A DNA stretch of 64,000 bases. Origin: Chiua virens. Its lineage: Eukaryota; Basidiomycota; Agaricomycetes; Boletales; Boletaceae. The DNA lies in the NCBI GenBank assembly GCA_019787685.1, contig JAHNUO010000010.1:1798001-1862000 (forward strand), read 5' to 3'. Shown here piece by piece: positions 35,219 to 45,527 of this stretch; the stretch's first letter is position 1, and the number at the start of each line of letters is the position of its first letter. The position numbers were made by a program, and so were the translations under genes. The notes beneath the pieces were generated by a model that did no database searches, was not told the DNA's origin, and saw nothing but the letters and a program-made list of their open reading frames with translations.

Positions 35219-36092
35219 CAGGATGTCAGAGTCAAAAGAGCAATGCAAGAAGTGCAAGTGACGTACATAGGTTTTGGGGGGAACTTGGTGCAGGAACTTC
35301 AAGTCGAAAGGCGGAACAGAACACCGGAAGAGCTGGAGAGAAGGTTTGGTACACCTCAAGCGTCTTCAGCCCCAGTGTCACACGATTCGAGGAGGCGACG
35401 GGGCGGCACGATGGACACACAAAGTCCAGGAGAGGTCCCTGCGTGACACAAAGTCAATTGGCAGAGATAAAATGAAGCGCAAAGCTACTGGGGGGGGGGG
35501 TAGAGTAACGAGTCTTGAACAGGGTGAGAGGGCGAGGTGTTCGCTGTTGAGCAAAGTCACCAGGGTTCTATTGATGTGCTCACTTTTAAGCGAGGTCACC
35601 GGAACAAGTAAGAGTAGTGGCACATACGCACGCGGCACTTCTAAGATGAAGTTCTCACACTTGAACTCTTTACCCTACTCCAGTGACAGTGAACACCAAC
35701 TTGTTGTCCGGTGACCTCGCTCAAAAGTGAGCACGTCGATAGAACCCTGGTGACTTTGCTCAACAGCGAACACCTCGCCCTCTCGCCCTGTTCAAGACTC
35801 GTTACTCTACCCCCCCCCCCCAGTAGCTTTGCGCTTCATTTTATCTCTGCCAATTGACTTTGTGTCATGCAGGGACCTCTCCTGGACTTTGTGTGTCCAT
35901 CGTGCCGCCCCGTCGCCTCCTCGAATCGTGCGACACTGGGGCTGAAGACGCTTGAGGTGTACCAAACCTTCTCTCCAGCTCTTCCGGTGTTCTGTTCCGC
36001 CTTTCGACTTGAAGTTCCTGCACCAAGTTCCCCCCAAAACCTATGTACGTCACTTGCACTTCTTGCATTGCTCTTTTGACTCTGACATCCTG
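35219..36092. repeat. Long inverted repeat, arms about 390 bp, loop about 90 bp
   Basis: The left arm (35219-35609) begins CAGGATGTCAGAGTC. The right arm (35699-36092) is its near-perfect reverse complement, ending GACTCTGACATCCTG. Both arms include a run of about 12 G or C (35491 and 35811), differing slightly in length, plus a few mismatches and one 2-base indel near the loop. The loop is 35610-35698. It lies between the divergently transcribed FunK1 gene and the next gene, so each promoter contains one arm. It could be a foldback element or two head-to-head copies of a repeat also present near 31545. Confidence 0.9.
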
Positions 36093-36127
36093 TTCTTTGG
36101 ATTCTCAGTTATCGTACGATCGTTGCG

Positions 36128-38229
36128 ATGGCTGCTGCAGTCACTCGTTACAAACCGCAAACACAACCTGATGATCGTATGTCGATCTATATAAGGATTT
36201 AGTCTTCGAGATTGATGTTCACCGTTAGCTACTCTCACCCACCTCGACGCTAAAGCTCTAGCGTGTACGAGCGACGGAACTGTCGTGATCACCACCCCTA
36301 ATATGTCCTTTGTACCGGAACCTCACAATGATGAGGAACAACTTTGTGCACGCGCGGACGGCCACTTTGGCACTGCTGACTGCTTCCAATGGCCGCAAAT
36401 GTTCTGCAAGCACTGGGAGTTTTCTGCTTGCGTTCCTCGGAAAGAATTCCACCCGTCCCCAGATCCCATTTCTATCGCATGGACCAGACTTGCACGTGAA
36501 GATTGGGAGGCGAGCGCAGATACGCCAGCGGGATATGGTCGACTGAAACAAGAAAAAGCGCTCACAATCGACACTCTTCATTCTATAGCCCTTAAACGAC
36601 ATCACGCATGGAATGCGACCCGCCAGAATAAGGTTGATGTCGCACAAGGCTGGTTAAAGGAACTTGAGGCCTCTGCAAGGATTTTGCTGAACGAGCATGT
36701 CACGCTGATGGATGCAGTCGGACTATTCGCCTACGCACAGCGTCAATTCTTCGATATCTGGGCTTTCCTTGAATGGGTAGAGGTTGTCATCCCCTGTTCG
36801 GCTCACCCTTCCACGTTTCCTCATCCCGTTCGTGAAGATTGGATGGGAGTTTTCACCCGCGATCCTGCACTTTGTGACGATCTGTATCGTGCCGGGGTGC
36901 CAGTATGGCTTGTTCGTCTTCCATCCCAGATCACACCGCAAACAATCATTGAAGGCCCTGTTAGGTTTTCTTTCCCGGACGGCATCATTTGAGCTATGTA
37001 CGCAGAGCCGGGAAAGTCTCTGCGCCCATACCCAACCCTCCATTATGGTGTCGGTGGCGATCAACGCCATTACAAAACACGCTTGCGAATCACAGTTCAC
37101 CAGAACCCCCCCAGCCCACCTGCGGCTTCCCTTCATGGCAGCAAAGCCCCCACAGAAGCACAGAGAAAGAAAACGCAGGGAAAGTACAGGACGAATCCAG
37201 TTGCTCGTCCATCCAGATCGGGTTAGACTTTTTTGGCTGTCACATTCTTTTTTTTATCTGATCTGAATTGCAGATGTATTATCCCCCAAATCCACCGCTG
37301 AACCCTCACGCAACAAATGGATCGATCTTGCCGTGCCTGAGATGCCGTCTCCTATGCATTCATGGGCGTCTGCCATGAAGCGTGTTGGCAAGGGACCTCG
37401 TCGAGACTCGTCCAAGCAAGTTGACCAAGGGTATGCTGTCCCGGAGCCACCCTTGCTAATAACAGGGCAATCGGCAGAACGCCGACAGACGCTGTTAATC
37501 AACTGGCTCTCGATCCGGCATATCTGGCTCATTCTCCTCGACTCTGAGCCCACATCCCGTTTACCCTCGCCGCAGATGTGGCGAGATATCCTTGGTAGTG
37601 GACCCTTGTTGCCCCTCAAGAATGTGGATGGACATGCACGCACCAAGTCACAATCTCGCAGACTGGCTGCATTGGAAGTATTTGGCGTGGAATGTGCAAG
37701 CCTGACACAAGGCTCAGTCCATGCAAATAAAAAGCAAGTTTATTGGCGAGATCTAGAAATTAGTTTCGAGACCCTCACAAACCCACCTCCTCGCCTCGTG
37801 CAGGCCATTTTATGGGAGATTTACGAAATTGGTTTCCGCTGCGAGTTGCGTGCCCTCGACCGTCTCATCGTTCCCGATCTTTGGAAAAAGTATCCCCGCG
37901 AACGAGAAAAGGATCATGCATTCCTGACGTGCTTCAATCCATCGTTCAGAGATCAGCCACTCCCTGAACGATGTGGTAAGGTGGGCCTGACAGACGCCAT
38001 TGAGGACGATCGAGATTACCTGTCTCGCTTGTGTGTGCTCCTCGCTGAATGGCCTAACACTCACCCTTCTTTTCGCCAAACCCTGTGTAATTTCTCTTCG
38101 GACAACGAATGTCGAGTCCACGAGCAGGACCTGGTTTTGCGTGTGGCCCACTTTTATGTAAAAACATTCTACGAGTATTACTCACGCCCCCCAATTGTCC
38201 CCCATATATTCCCGATTGAGTTTCATTAA
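36128..38229 (+). CDS. Unknown protein of an expanded Agaricomycete family, with in-frame stop
   Basis: Three exons: 36128-36176 (MAAAVTRYKPQTQPDD), 36262-37221 and 37274-38229. Together they give 654 codons before the final TAA, all phases agreeing. It resembles, from memory, a family common in mushroom genomes. Recognisable blocks are YAQRQFFDIWAFLEWVEV, YRAGVPVWLVRLPSQI, SLRPYPTLHYGVGGDQRHY, WLSIRHIWLILL, WRDILGSG, QAILWEIYEIGFRCELRALD and the C-terminus YYSRPPIVPHIFP. I know no function for it. A TGA at 36990-36992 interrupts the second exon directly before AMYAEPGKSL, while similarity continues on both sides. It is therefore either a recent nonsense mutation or a polymorphism. The start lies only 36 bp beyond the right arm of the hairpin repeat. 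Confidence 0.6.
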
Positions 38230-38753
38230 CAGAAGAGTGTCTTGTAACCCCCTACTTTGTTTCACGATACCCAGGCCAATGTAATCTCTTTTCACATCCA
38301 AACAGCATCAACCCCTTCGATACGCACATTCACGTTGCGAAGTCCGAGTCAAAGTACACTTTTTCCTTACAGTTCCCGATGCCCTAGCAGAACCAAACAA
38401 CACTTCCTTCAAAGATAAGTTCTTGTTCTGCTTCAATCCCACACTCACCTGACACGACGACTTGGAGCAGAGTTAAAGTCTTCGCAACGATGTTTAGTCC
38501 GTGACTAAGTGGCATTGGGGCGGGTAAAGATAGGTTGGTAGTAGTGCCGCTCATTTCGGTAAGTGAAAAGAGGGTGATCGCGAGGCTTGACTCGGACATG
38601 TGCTGACCAGTGCCCCGTCTTGATCATCCAGCCTGAGGGTGCAAGATATAACCTATCCTCCGTTCAAGTTGTTAATCCTGTAGTGGACACCACATGCACC
38701 CCCGCACCCTCACTCTTTTTATCAGCGCATTAATAGCGCTAGTACTCACGCTC
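38230..38753. other. Intergenic between unknown gene and transposase
   Basis: No confident gene. A 71-codon - strand ORF (38384-38599) has no motif. The region up to 38753 is the likely promoter of the transposase gene. Confidence 0.4.
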
Positions 38754-41700
38754 ATGTTCAAATGCGGGCAGGATTGCCTGCGTTCGTTTTCCTCTCAAAG
38801 AGGACTCAACCAGCATCGCTCGGGTTATGTGACATATCAAGCCGAACATGCAAAGCGACTAGCAAGGCTGAACACCACTTTGAACCTCCCCGAAAAACGA
38901 GGGAGAACATCAGACGAAGTCTGTTTTTATCTCTTAGTATTGATCTTCAATTTAATTAAAATGGCATCAGTTTGATCCCACAGATGATACATGTTCTGTA
39001 CAGTACGTGACGAGGGACTCAGAGGTGAGTACAAATTACTATGCCAGAAGTGTAAACATGAACTGAGCTCATCCGCCTAGCCTCAACTCGACCCTCATAT
39101 CCTGCCTCCGAGTACGACCCACTCCTCCCCCGGTGCATCCGAGCCCGTCCAAGCGACACAGGTGTTCGCCCAATCTTCACTGTTGACGCACAAACGGGAC
39201 TACGAAGGGCAAAGCCTCCCTGCGTCCGGCGACCAACCTGATTCCCAATCCGCTACCGACCCTTCACCTCTTGGTCTCCGCACTCGCAGATTGCCCCCGA
39301 GGCACTGAGACCAGTTTCCTGAACCCCCAATTTCCACCAGTACACCTCAGCCACCCCACACGACGTTCTGTCATGTGATACTTCACGTTTTCGACTCTTT
39401 CCGGACACAACTCAACTCATTCGGAATATGGCGTGGATACCGCCACCGACCAAGCCACGATCCCGATTCCTTCATATCTCCCTTAGATCTCACCAACAGA
39501 AACCCTACCACAACTTTACCTCCACAACCTCCATACCGAGAAGATCGCGCTCCACCATGGCCCTGGCCCAACATGACGACATGGCGGCTGATGAATTGGG
39601 TATACAGTGGTAGCAATAAAAAGTCGGCTGCAGAGGTAACCCGACTGGTCCGAGAGGTGATTCAGGCCCCTGACTTCGACCCCGAACATCTAGCCGGATT
39701 TGATGCACGGACGGCCACCACGGACTTGGATGCGGGCCAAGGTGAAGTACGTCATGAGTTGTTTGCCCAGGACCAGTGGAAACAGACCAACGTGGACGTA
39801 GTCGTGCCTACTAGGGAGAGGAATCTATCCGGAAACGGGCGCACGTTCACCATCGAAGGGCTATTTTATCGGCCATTACTCGACGTTATCCGCGCCGCGT
39901 TTGCGGAACCCTCTGCTAAAAGATTCCACCTCACTCCGTTCAGAAAGGTATGCTCAGATAACCCATGAAGGTGTAGCAGTAGCAGTGACATTCCAAAAGG
40001 TCTGGCGAAATCCACACACAGGAGAAGATCAACTCGTATACGATGAACTGTACACCTCTGATGCATGGAACGAAGCACAAGACGAAATCCAGAAGCAGCG
40101 ACGGACAGACGGCTGTAAACTGGAGAGGGTGATTGCAGGAATGATGTTCTGGTCGGACTCAACCCAACTGGCACAGTTCAGACACGCATCAGCATGGCCA
40201 ATATACCTGTTTTTTGGGAATTTGTCGAAGTATTATCGGGACAGGGATGATGGAACATCCTGTCATCCTATTGCGTTCATACCGAAGGTGAATCCACTAA
40301 CCTTCGGTTCAACATTTTCTTGACGTTTATCTGAACCATGTCGCAGCTCCTGCAATTCATCAATCAGTTTATCTCCAGCATTGCAACCGGCCAGAACAAG
40401 AGCGACTTGCTCACACACTGCAAACGGGAACTGGTACACGCTATATGGAAAGTACTTTTGGACACTGACTTCGTAGAAGCATACCGAAATGGTATAGTGG
40501 TCCAGTGTTTCGATGGAGTCCGGAGGCGAGTATACCCGCAAATTTTCACTTACTCTGCAGACTATCCCGAAAAGTGAGTTGTTTGACTGCTAGCTGAATC
40601 TTTTTATATATGTTCAATGCCATGACAGGGTTCTCCTAGCAACGATCCGAGACAAAGGGTTATGCCCATGTCCTCAATGTCTGATGCCCAAGGAGAATTT
40701 CCATCGGCTTGGTTTTCTCTGCGACCTCTCATTTAGGTTGACACATGCTCGTGTCTATTTAGAGCGCATGGTGCAAATTGCCCAGCGATCCCTGTATATA
40801 TTGGGCAAATCCCTCAAGAGTATTGTGGTGGAGCGCATACTGAAGCCCACGTCGCTTGTTCCGACATTGGTAAGTACATATCCTCATACCGAGCGTAAAG
40901 CTAATCGATAGTTCTAGAATGCATTCAACAAACGTCTCGGACCTCTAGGATTCTACATCTATCCCAATCTAGTAGTCGATCTACTGCACGAATTTGAGCT
41001 AGGACTGCTCAAAATGATTTTGAAACACTTGCTACGCATCCTCTACGCATGCAACCCCAAGCGACTCGATCTTTTGAACCAAAGGTGAAGGATTCATTGT
41101 ATATTGATGATTATAGATGAGCCAATGTCACCAAAGATATTCCGCAGTACCATCTTTCGGCGATGCCATTCGGCCTTTCCCCGAAAATGTTGTTGATACT
41201 ACCCAGCAACCAGCGAGGTTTTTTGAAGATGTCCTACAGGTCACACTTAATTGATTCCCTGAACACCCACAGGCTTGCTGACGGGATTGTTACAGTGTGC
41301 TATCCCAGCATTCGAAGGGTTACTTCCCCCTGCGCATGGGGAGATAGTTCAAACGCTTCTATTCCGGATGGCGGAATGGCATGCCCTAGCGAAACTTAGA
41401 TTGCACACCACGGACATGCTCAGTCTCCTGTGTCATGCTCTTCGGGGGCTTGGGACGCAAGTATGTCTCTTTCAGAAGGTCACTTGTGCCGCCTTCGATA
41501 CAAAAGAACTCCCCCAAGAATCTGCCCAAAGACAGAGAAGGGAGTTTGCAGATCTCGAATCTGGTAGATGCAGAAACCCCGCGACCGCATCCTCCCTCAG
41601 AAAAACACTCAACATCAACACATACAAGTTCCACTCGCTGGGCGACTATGGCTTGATGATCGAGAGATTCGGTCCCACCGATCTGTATACGACTCAAGTA

Positions 41701-43028
41701 GTGAGTATTTCTTCATCTCCATACTGAGCTGATGACGAGTCAGATCCAGGGAGAGCGATCTCACAAAATGATCAAACGCATTTATGGGAACTCAAACAAG
41801 AAGGCTATTGAGGAGCATTTTGGGAAACAGGAAAGGCGCCAGACAATTCTCCGTCGACAGCGTGAGATAACCAATGCAATGGACGAAGACGAAGTACCAG
41901 ACGCGGTGCCGCTAATGCACCACTACATGACCAATAGAGCGCAAAGAGATAATGTATTCAATCTCGCGCAACTCCTCCACGAAAACGGGGGAGACCCCGC
42001 CATAAAGGTGAGCCCCGTCATGACCGTGGCTCCAACAATCTCATAGGAGGATACAGAACTTCATGCCACTTCTCAAGGATCACCTCCTGTCTAGGTTACT
42101 GGGTCTTGAATTCGATGGAGACGAGCGAGAATTCATGTCAGAGCAGCACAACGCAATCCGACTGGTAAACACGGACCGAGTTGTCAGTTCCAAGCTACTG
42201 CGCATCAACTACACGACCTACGATGTTCGTCAAGACCATGACACGATCCGAGTGAAGTCATTGCAGGCTGTGATGACGACGTCCAGAGATGACGCACACC
42301 CTTACTGGTACGCTCAAGTCCTCATGGCGTTCCATCTCATGGTGTCGTTCCATCACGAAGGGGCAATTCGTTGGGAGAATATGGAAGTACTTTGGGTCCG
42401 TTGGCTTGGCATCGATCCCGAACATAAGTGGGGATTTAAGGAAGCCCGTCTACCGAAGGTTGGCTTTGTTCCTGATCGACCAGATAGTCTCCCCTTCGGC
42501 TTCTTGGATCCGTCGTTGATCCTTCGCAGATGTCATTTGATCCCAACATTTTCCGAGGGTAGGACCAATGAACTGCTGGCACCGGGTTGCTCACTAGCAA
42601 GACAACAAGGAGAAATGGACGACTGGGCAGCGTTCTACGTTAATATGTAAGTCTTATTATTCTACACTAATTTACATTCTAATGAAGAAAGCAGCTTTGC
42701 TGACCGTGACATGTTTGCCAGATTTGCAGGGATAGGGGTCGGGCACCTCACCCTCACGCAAAATCAGGCCCGAGAAGGTTTGTTCGAGGAAACTAATGAC
42801 GTGTTTGATGATGAACTTGAAGATGTGGAGATGCTGGAGGCCGATATGGAGTCTGAGGCAGAAGCGGCGACAGGCGACGATCACAATGGATTGGATGATG
42901 AAGTCGATGATGAAGAAGTCGATGAGGACGAGGGTAATGGCGAGGGTAAGGGAGAAGACTCGGAGGACGAGGATGGCAGGTTTGAGAATTATGACAGCGA
43001 GGAAGACTTGGACTATCCTGATTTCTAG
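38754..43028 (+). CDS. Plavaka-type DNA transposase
   Basis: Multi-exon gene for a transposase of the Plavaka group (related to the KDZ and CMC/CACTA-like elements of basidiomycetes). It opens with a C2H2-like finger, MFKCGQDCLRSFSSQRGLNQ. Next are PPWPWPNMTTWRLMNWVYSG (39550), MFWSDSTQLAQFRHASAWP followed by YLFFGNLSKYYRD (40145-40240), the CPCPQCLMPKENFHRLG cysteine block (40670), and DLLHEFELGLLKMILKHLLR (about 40980), which I regard as the group's hallmark. After that come FHSLGDYGLMIERFG (41630), KILRVNYTTYDVR-like LLRINYTTYDVRQDHD (42210), WVRWLGIDP and FGFLDPSLILRRCH. The C-terminus, after GIGVGHLT, is a strongly acidic DE-rich tail ending at 43028. At least six short introns are needed. 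Around 39300 one stretch may contain an intron or stop. Otherwise it looks intact. It probably mobilised the surrounding element. Confidence 0.82.
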
Positions 43029-43561
43029 ATTACTATGCTATGGCAACTCGGACCAACCAGCTAATATGATAATGATGCGAAGCGCACACAGCAGACGACA
43101 TACATGACAAAATCGTCCTACAGATTACAGACGAGGTACTGGCTACAATACCGATCAAAGCAGGCTAGGTAGTTGCGGCTCCCCCAACAATGTCAGTTAG
43201 ATAGCACTATGCAGACTAATGCAGTCATGCCACGGATGACGTAGTTTCTGAATGTATACCAGAGTGGGACAACAGATATTTCAATGGCACTCATTACTGC
43301 GTAGGATACAGATGCCGCAAGCGCTCCTGTCTGTGAACAAACGACATCAGTCTTACAAACTGCACGGAAAAACCATAATAGTGTTACATTGTTCCGTAAA
43401 CCAGATAGCTAATGATGTATTAATTTTTCTAACTGCCCAGACATCTCCCGTCTATAAAGGGTATGGAATACCCTAGTAAGGGACTTATCGTCCCTTAGGA
43501 ATGTATATCGGGCTGATACATTCATTGACCCTAATACCGGGGACTTTAGATTCTCCTGATG
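43029..43561. other. Right end of the insertion, with stacked hairpins
   Basis: Non-coding. Two adjacent perfect hairpins occur: AGGGTATGGAATACCCT (about 43457-43473) and TAAGGGACTTATCGTCCCTTA (43477-43497). A GTAT...ATAC pair follows at about 43503. They lie 65-105 bp inside the right terminus and may be subterminal transposase-binding or termination signals. Confidence 0.5.
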
Positions 43562-43873
43562 CAAGGCACTCCATTCAACGGAAACGCTCTTTGAGCTCTA
43601 TTGTTCCCTCTTATCCCACCCCGATCGTGCACTGCAAACAGCAGCCCTCAGCTGCGTCTTTACATACAAGTCTCCCAACCTTGTAAGACATGAAGAAACG
43701 CTTCGACGTTTCTTGGACGATATGCTATGGCGAGACGAACTCGTGTATCTTGGCTTGTCTTCATTGGACATCACAGATTGGCCGATGTTTGTAGACATAA
43801 CGATTCGTTTACTCTTTTGGCATCATGCTTGAGAAGAAGGGTCGTACAAGAGGAGGGGATAGAAGGGCGTCAG
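43562..43873 (+). pseudogene. UTP20 fragment, unit 2, right part
   Basis: Continuation of the UTP20 piece interrupted at 26137. It resumes at CAAGGCACTCCATTCAACGG and runs to the duplication junction at about 43873. It encodes the STETLFELYCSLLSHPD and KSPNLVRHEETLRRFLDD blocks. A one-base insertion (CTCTTTTGG near 43814) breaks the frame. Confidence 0.85.
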
Positions 43874-44170
43874 CCTATTTTTGCATGGCTGCCTCTCTCT
43901 GGAACCGTTCCGAAAGCCAGCGCTGATACAGGCCTTCCATCGACATACGACTTCTAGGACCTCGGCGTGGTAGAGCACTGAATACTGACACGGCAGAGGC
44001 ACATCAGTGTCAACCAAATATATTTTACACCACGTGCAACCACGATCCTGTTAGTGATTGATGTAGCATGTTCCTTTTTTGTGCCGTGCCATCTAATTCT
44101 TCTTCCTTCGTCTCACAAGTCTGTTCTATCGTGGATGATGCATAGGCAGTTGCACTTCCAAGTTGAGGTT
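43874..44170 (+). pseudogene. Acyltransferase 3' fragment, unit 3, left part
   Basis: Same start point as the fragment at 17582 and the same private variants, with more decay. It is interrupted at 44170 by a 1.2-kb insertion. The remaining 3' end is at 45385-45527. Confidence 0.8.
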
Positions 44171-45384
44171 ACCTTGTTTACAAGGTCATTCCCCCCCCTA
44201 ATTAGTGGCTGTGAGTCCTCGAGATTCTACCCGTGTTTTCCCGACGGGTCGCCTCCGACCTTTCCCGAAGTCGTGTTATCGCTAATCGATTAAGTTTAAT
44301 TATGGGATTGTGACATCCGTCCACCAGTCTGTAGTTAATTTATCTAATCCGTTGAGTCGCTCGTCTTCCACTCGTAGGTATTCATTGGGGTGTGTGGTGA
44401 ATAGCTTTTCATCAAACTCACACAACAACTGTATAGTGTCTCTGCCTCAGCTACGCGAAAGAGCGACGTATGCGTTGAATGGCATCAGTTTGCCTGTCGG
44501 AGGTGTCCCGATGTATATGCTGCGTCCCATCATTTCTTCTGCAGAGTCCAATGACGGGTTGCAACTTGAAGGATAATATAATGGTGCGCTTTTTTTGGAA
44601 GCAACAGGGGGAAACTGATGAAAGTCGCCGACGAGTATTATGTTGACTCTGCCAAATGCTGGTTGGACGACGTGCGCCCCTGGATCGTGCCCATTCACTG
44701 CGATTCCACCAAGCACGTGGAGTGTTTTGCCATCGATTATTGATGCAACAATTCCGGTATAAGCACCCTTCACTAGTCCATGTTTCATTTCGTAGGATGC
44801 GAAATTTTCTGTGATAGTTCGAATCGTTTTAGATTTCCTGACGCCTCATTCTCCCTGAATGACCATCAACAGTTGAGGTGGTTTTCTACCCGCCAAGTTT
44901 TCGCGTAAATGCCAATCTACAATGTCATACACCCTTCGTTGTTCCAGTAACAATTGTGAGGGATCAACTGCAATGAGTCGCTCATTGTTCAACGCTGCAC
45001 ATCTATTAATTACTGAATTAACAATCACACAACTTCACAAGCTTTTGAATGACGGACATTGTCACCATATGGAAACTCAAGTCACACAGATGTAACAACC
45101 AAATCTTCACATTTTGTAATGTATCTTATGTACACTTGGCACGATTCTTGACCATGTTTTTGCCGCTCATCTGACCTCGTCACCTTGTCAGCAGTTGTCG
45201 CATATTTAATTTTGCCTATGCCCTACTGATTCGCTCGACAGTGGTACTGTGTGTCCCCTTTGCTATAACTTATATTATTCCCAACCTGCAATATGGAATT
45301 TCCTATGAAACCTTCACATCTCGCCATGAGCACGCTAATATGGAAACAAGGTTTCTGCCGGCAAGGCGCGGCACTCACCAAGTT
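44171..45384 (-). mobile_element. Insertion with Helitron/Pif1 helicase remnant
   Basis: A 1.2-kb block absent from the equivalent place in copies A, C and unit 2. Its left edge is the 16-bp palindrome ACCTTGTTTACAAGGT (44171-44186). GTT occurs at both edges (44168-44170 and 45382-45384) and may be a target duplication or chance. It carries the helicase remnant at 44447-45028. A terminal hairpin next to a truncated Pif1-type helicase suggests a Helitron- or Helentron-derived fragment. Confidence 0.6.
44447..45028 (-). pseudogene. Pif1/Helitron-type helicase fragment
   Basis: Two consecutive - strand pieces. The upstream one ends LLMVIQGE, where the Walker A motif GEGGTGKSK is expected. Here GGA has become TGA and the next residues are altered (GVRKSK). 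The downstream piece has IRTITENFASYEMKHGL, the Walker B region IILVGDFHQFPPVA and ALYYPSS. It then jumps straight to PTGKLMPFNAYVALSRS, normally near the C-terminus, so the middle of the helicase is deleted. Not functional. Confidence 0.8.
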
Positions 45385-45527
45385 AGTGATTTGAATGGAC
45401 TGTTTCACGTGGTTCTCATCTGTCGTGATGTCAGGGTGCTGCTGCTTGGGGAGATGAATTTTTGAAATCGATGTTGCAGGAAACGATGAGGATTGGGTTG
45501 CTCATTCTGACCAATGCCAAATTGTGA
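45385..45527 (+). pseudogene. Acyltransferase 3' fragment, unit 3, right part
   Basis: Last intron and exon of the acyltransferase family, WGDEFLKSMLQETMRIGLL with TGA at 45525-45527. It is separated from its left part by the helicase-containing insertion. Confidence 0.8.

Larger units (their letters stand above)
26138..43561 (+). mobile_element. 17.4-kb Plavaka-like insertion carrying cargo genes
   Basis: The UTP20 fragment of unit 2 is split here. The left end is CATCACGAGAA and the right end read inward is CATCAGGAGAA, a 10/11 terminal inverted repeat exactly at the breakpoints. CA precedes the left end (26136-26137) and follows the right end (43562-43563), which fits a 2-bp target duplication. 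The host bases on each side rejoin without loss compared with the other two UTP20 copies. Inside, a Plavaka-type transposase gene occupies the right quarter. The left part holds four other genes plus solo LTRs. One large element with cargo is the simplest reading. Nested insertion into a smaller Plavaka element is the alternative. Confidence 0.65.

Noticed and set aside
38384..38599. 71-codon - strand ORF upstream of the transposase
   Set aside because: No paralogue, domain or splice support. It may be promoter DNA of the transposase gene.
42711..43028. Acidic DE-rich ORF as an independent gene
   Set aside because: Its frame follows directly from the previous transposase exon through a short intron (GIGVGHLT), so it is the transposase C-terminus.
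26138..43561. Classical Helitron capture as explanation of the large insertion
   Set aside because: The left end begins CAT and the right end is GATG rather than TC...CTRR, a 2-bp duplication is present, and no Rep/helicase gene is inside. The transposase is of the Plavaka type.
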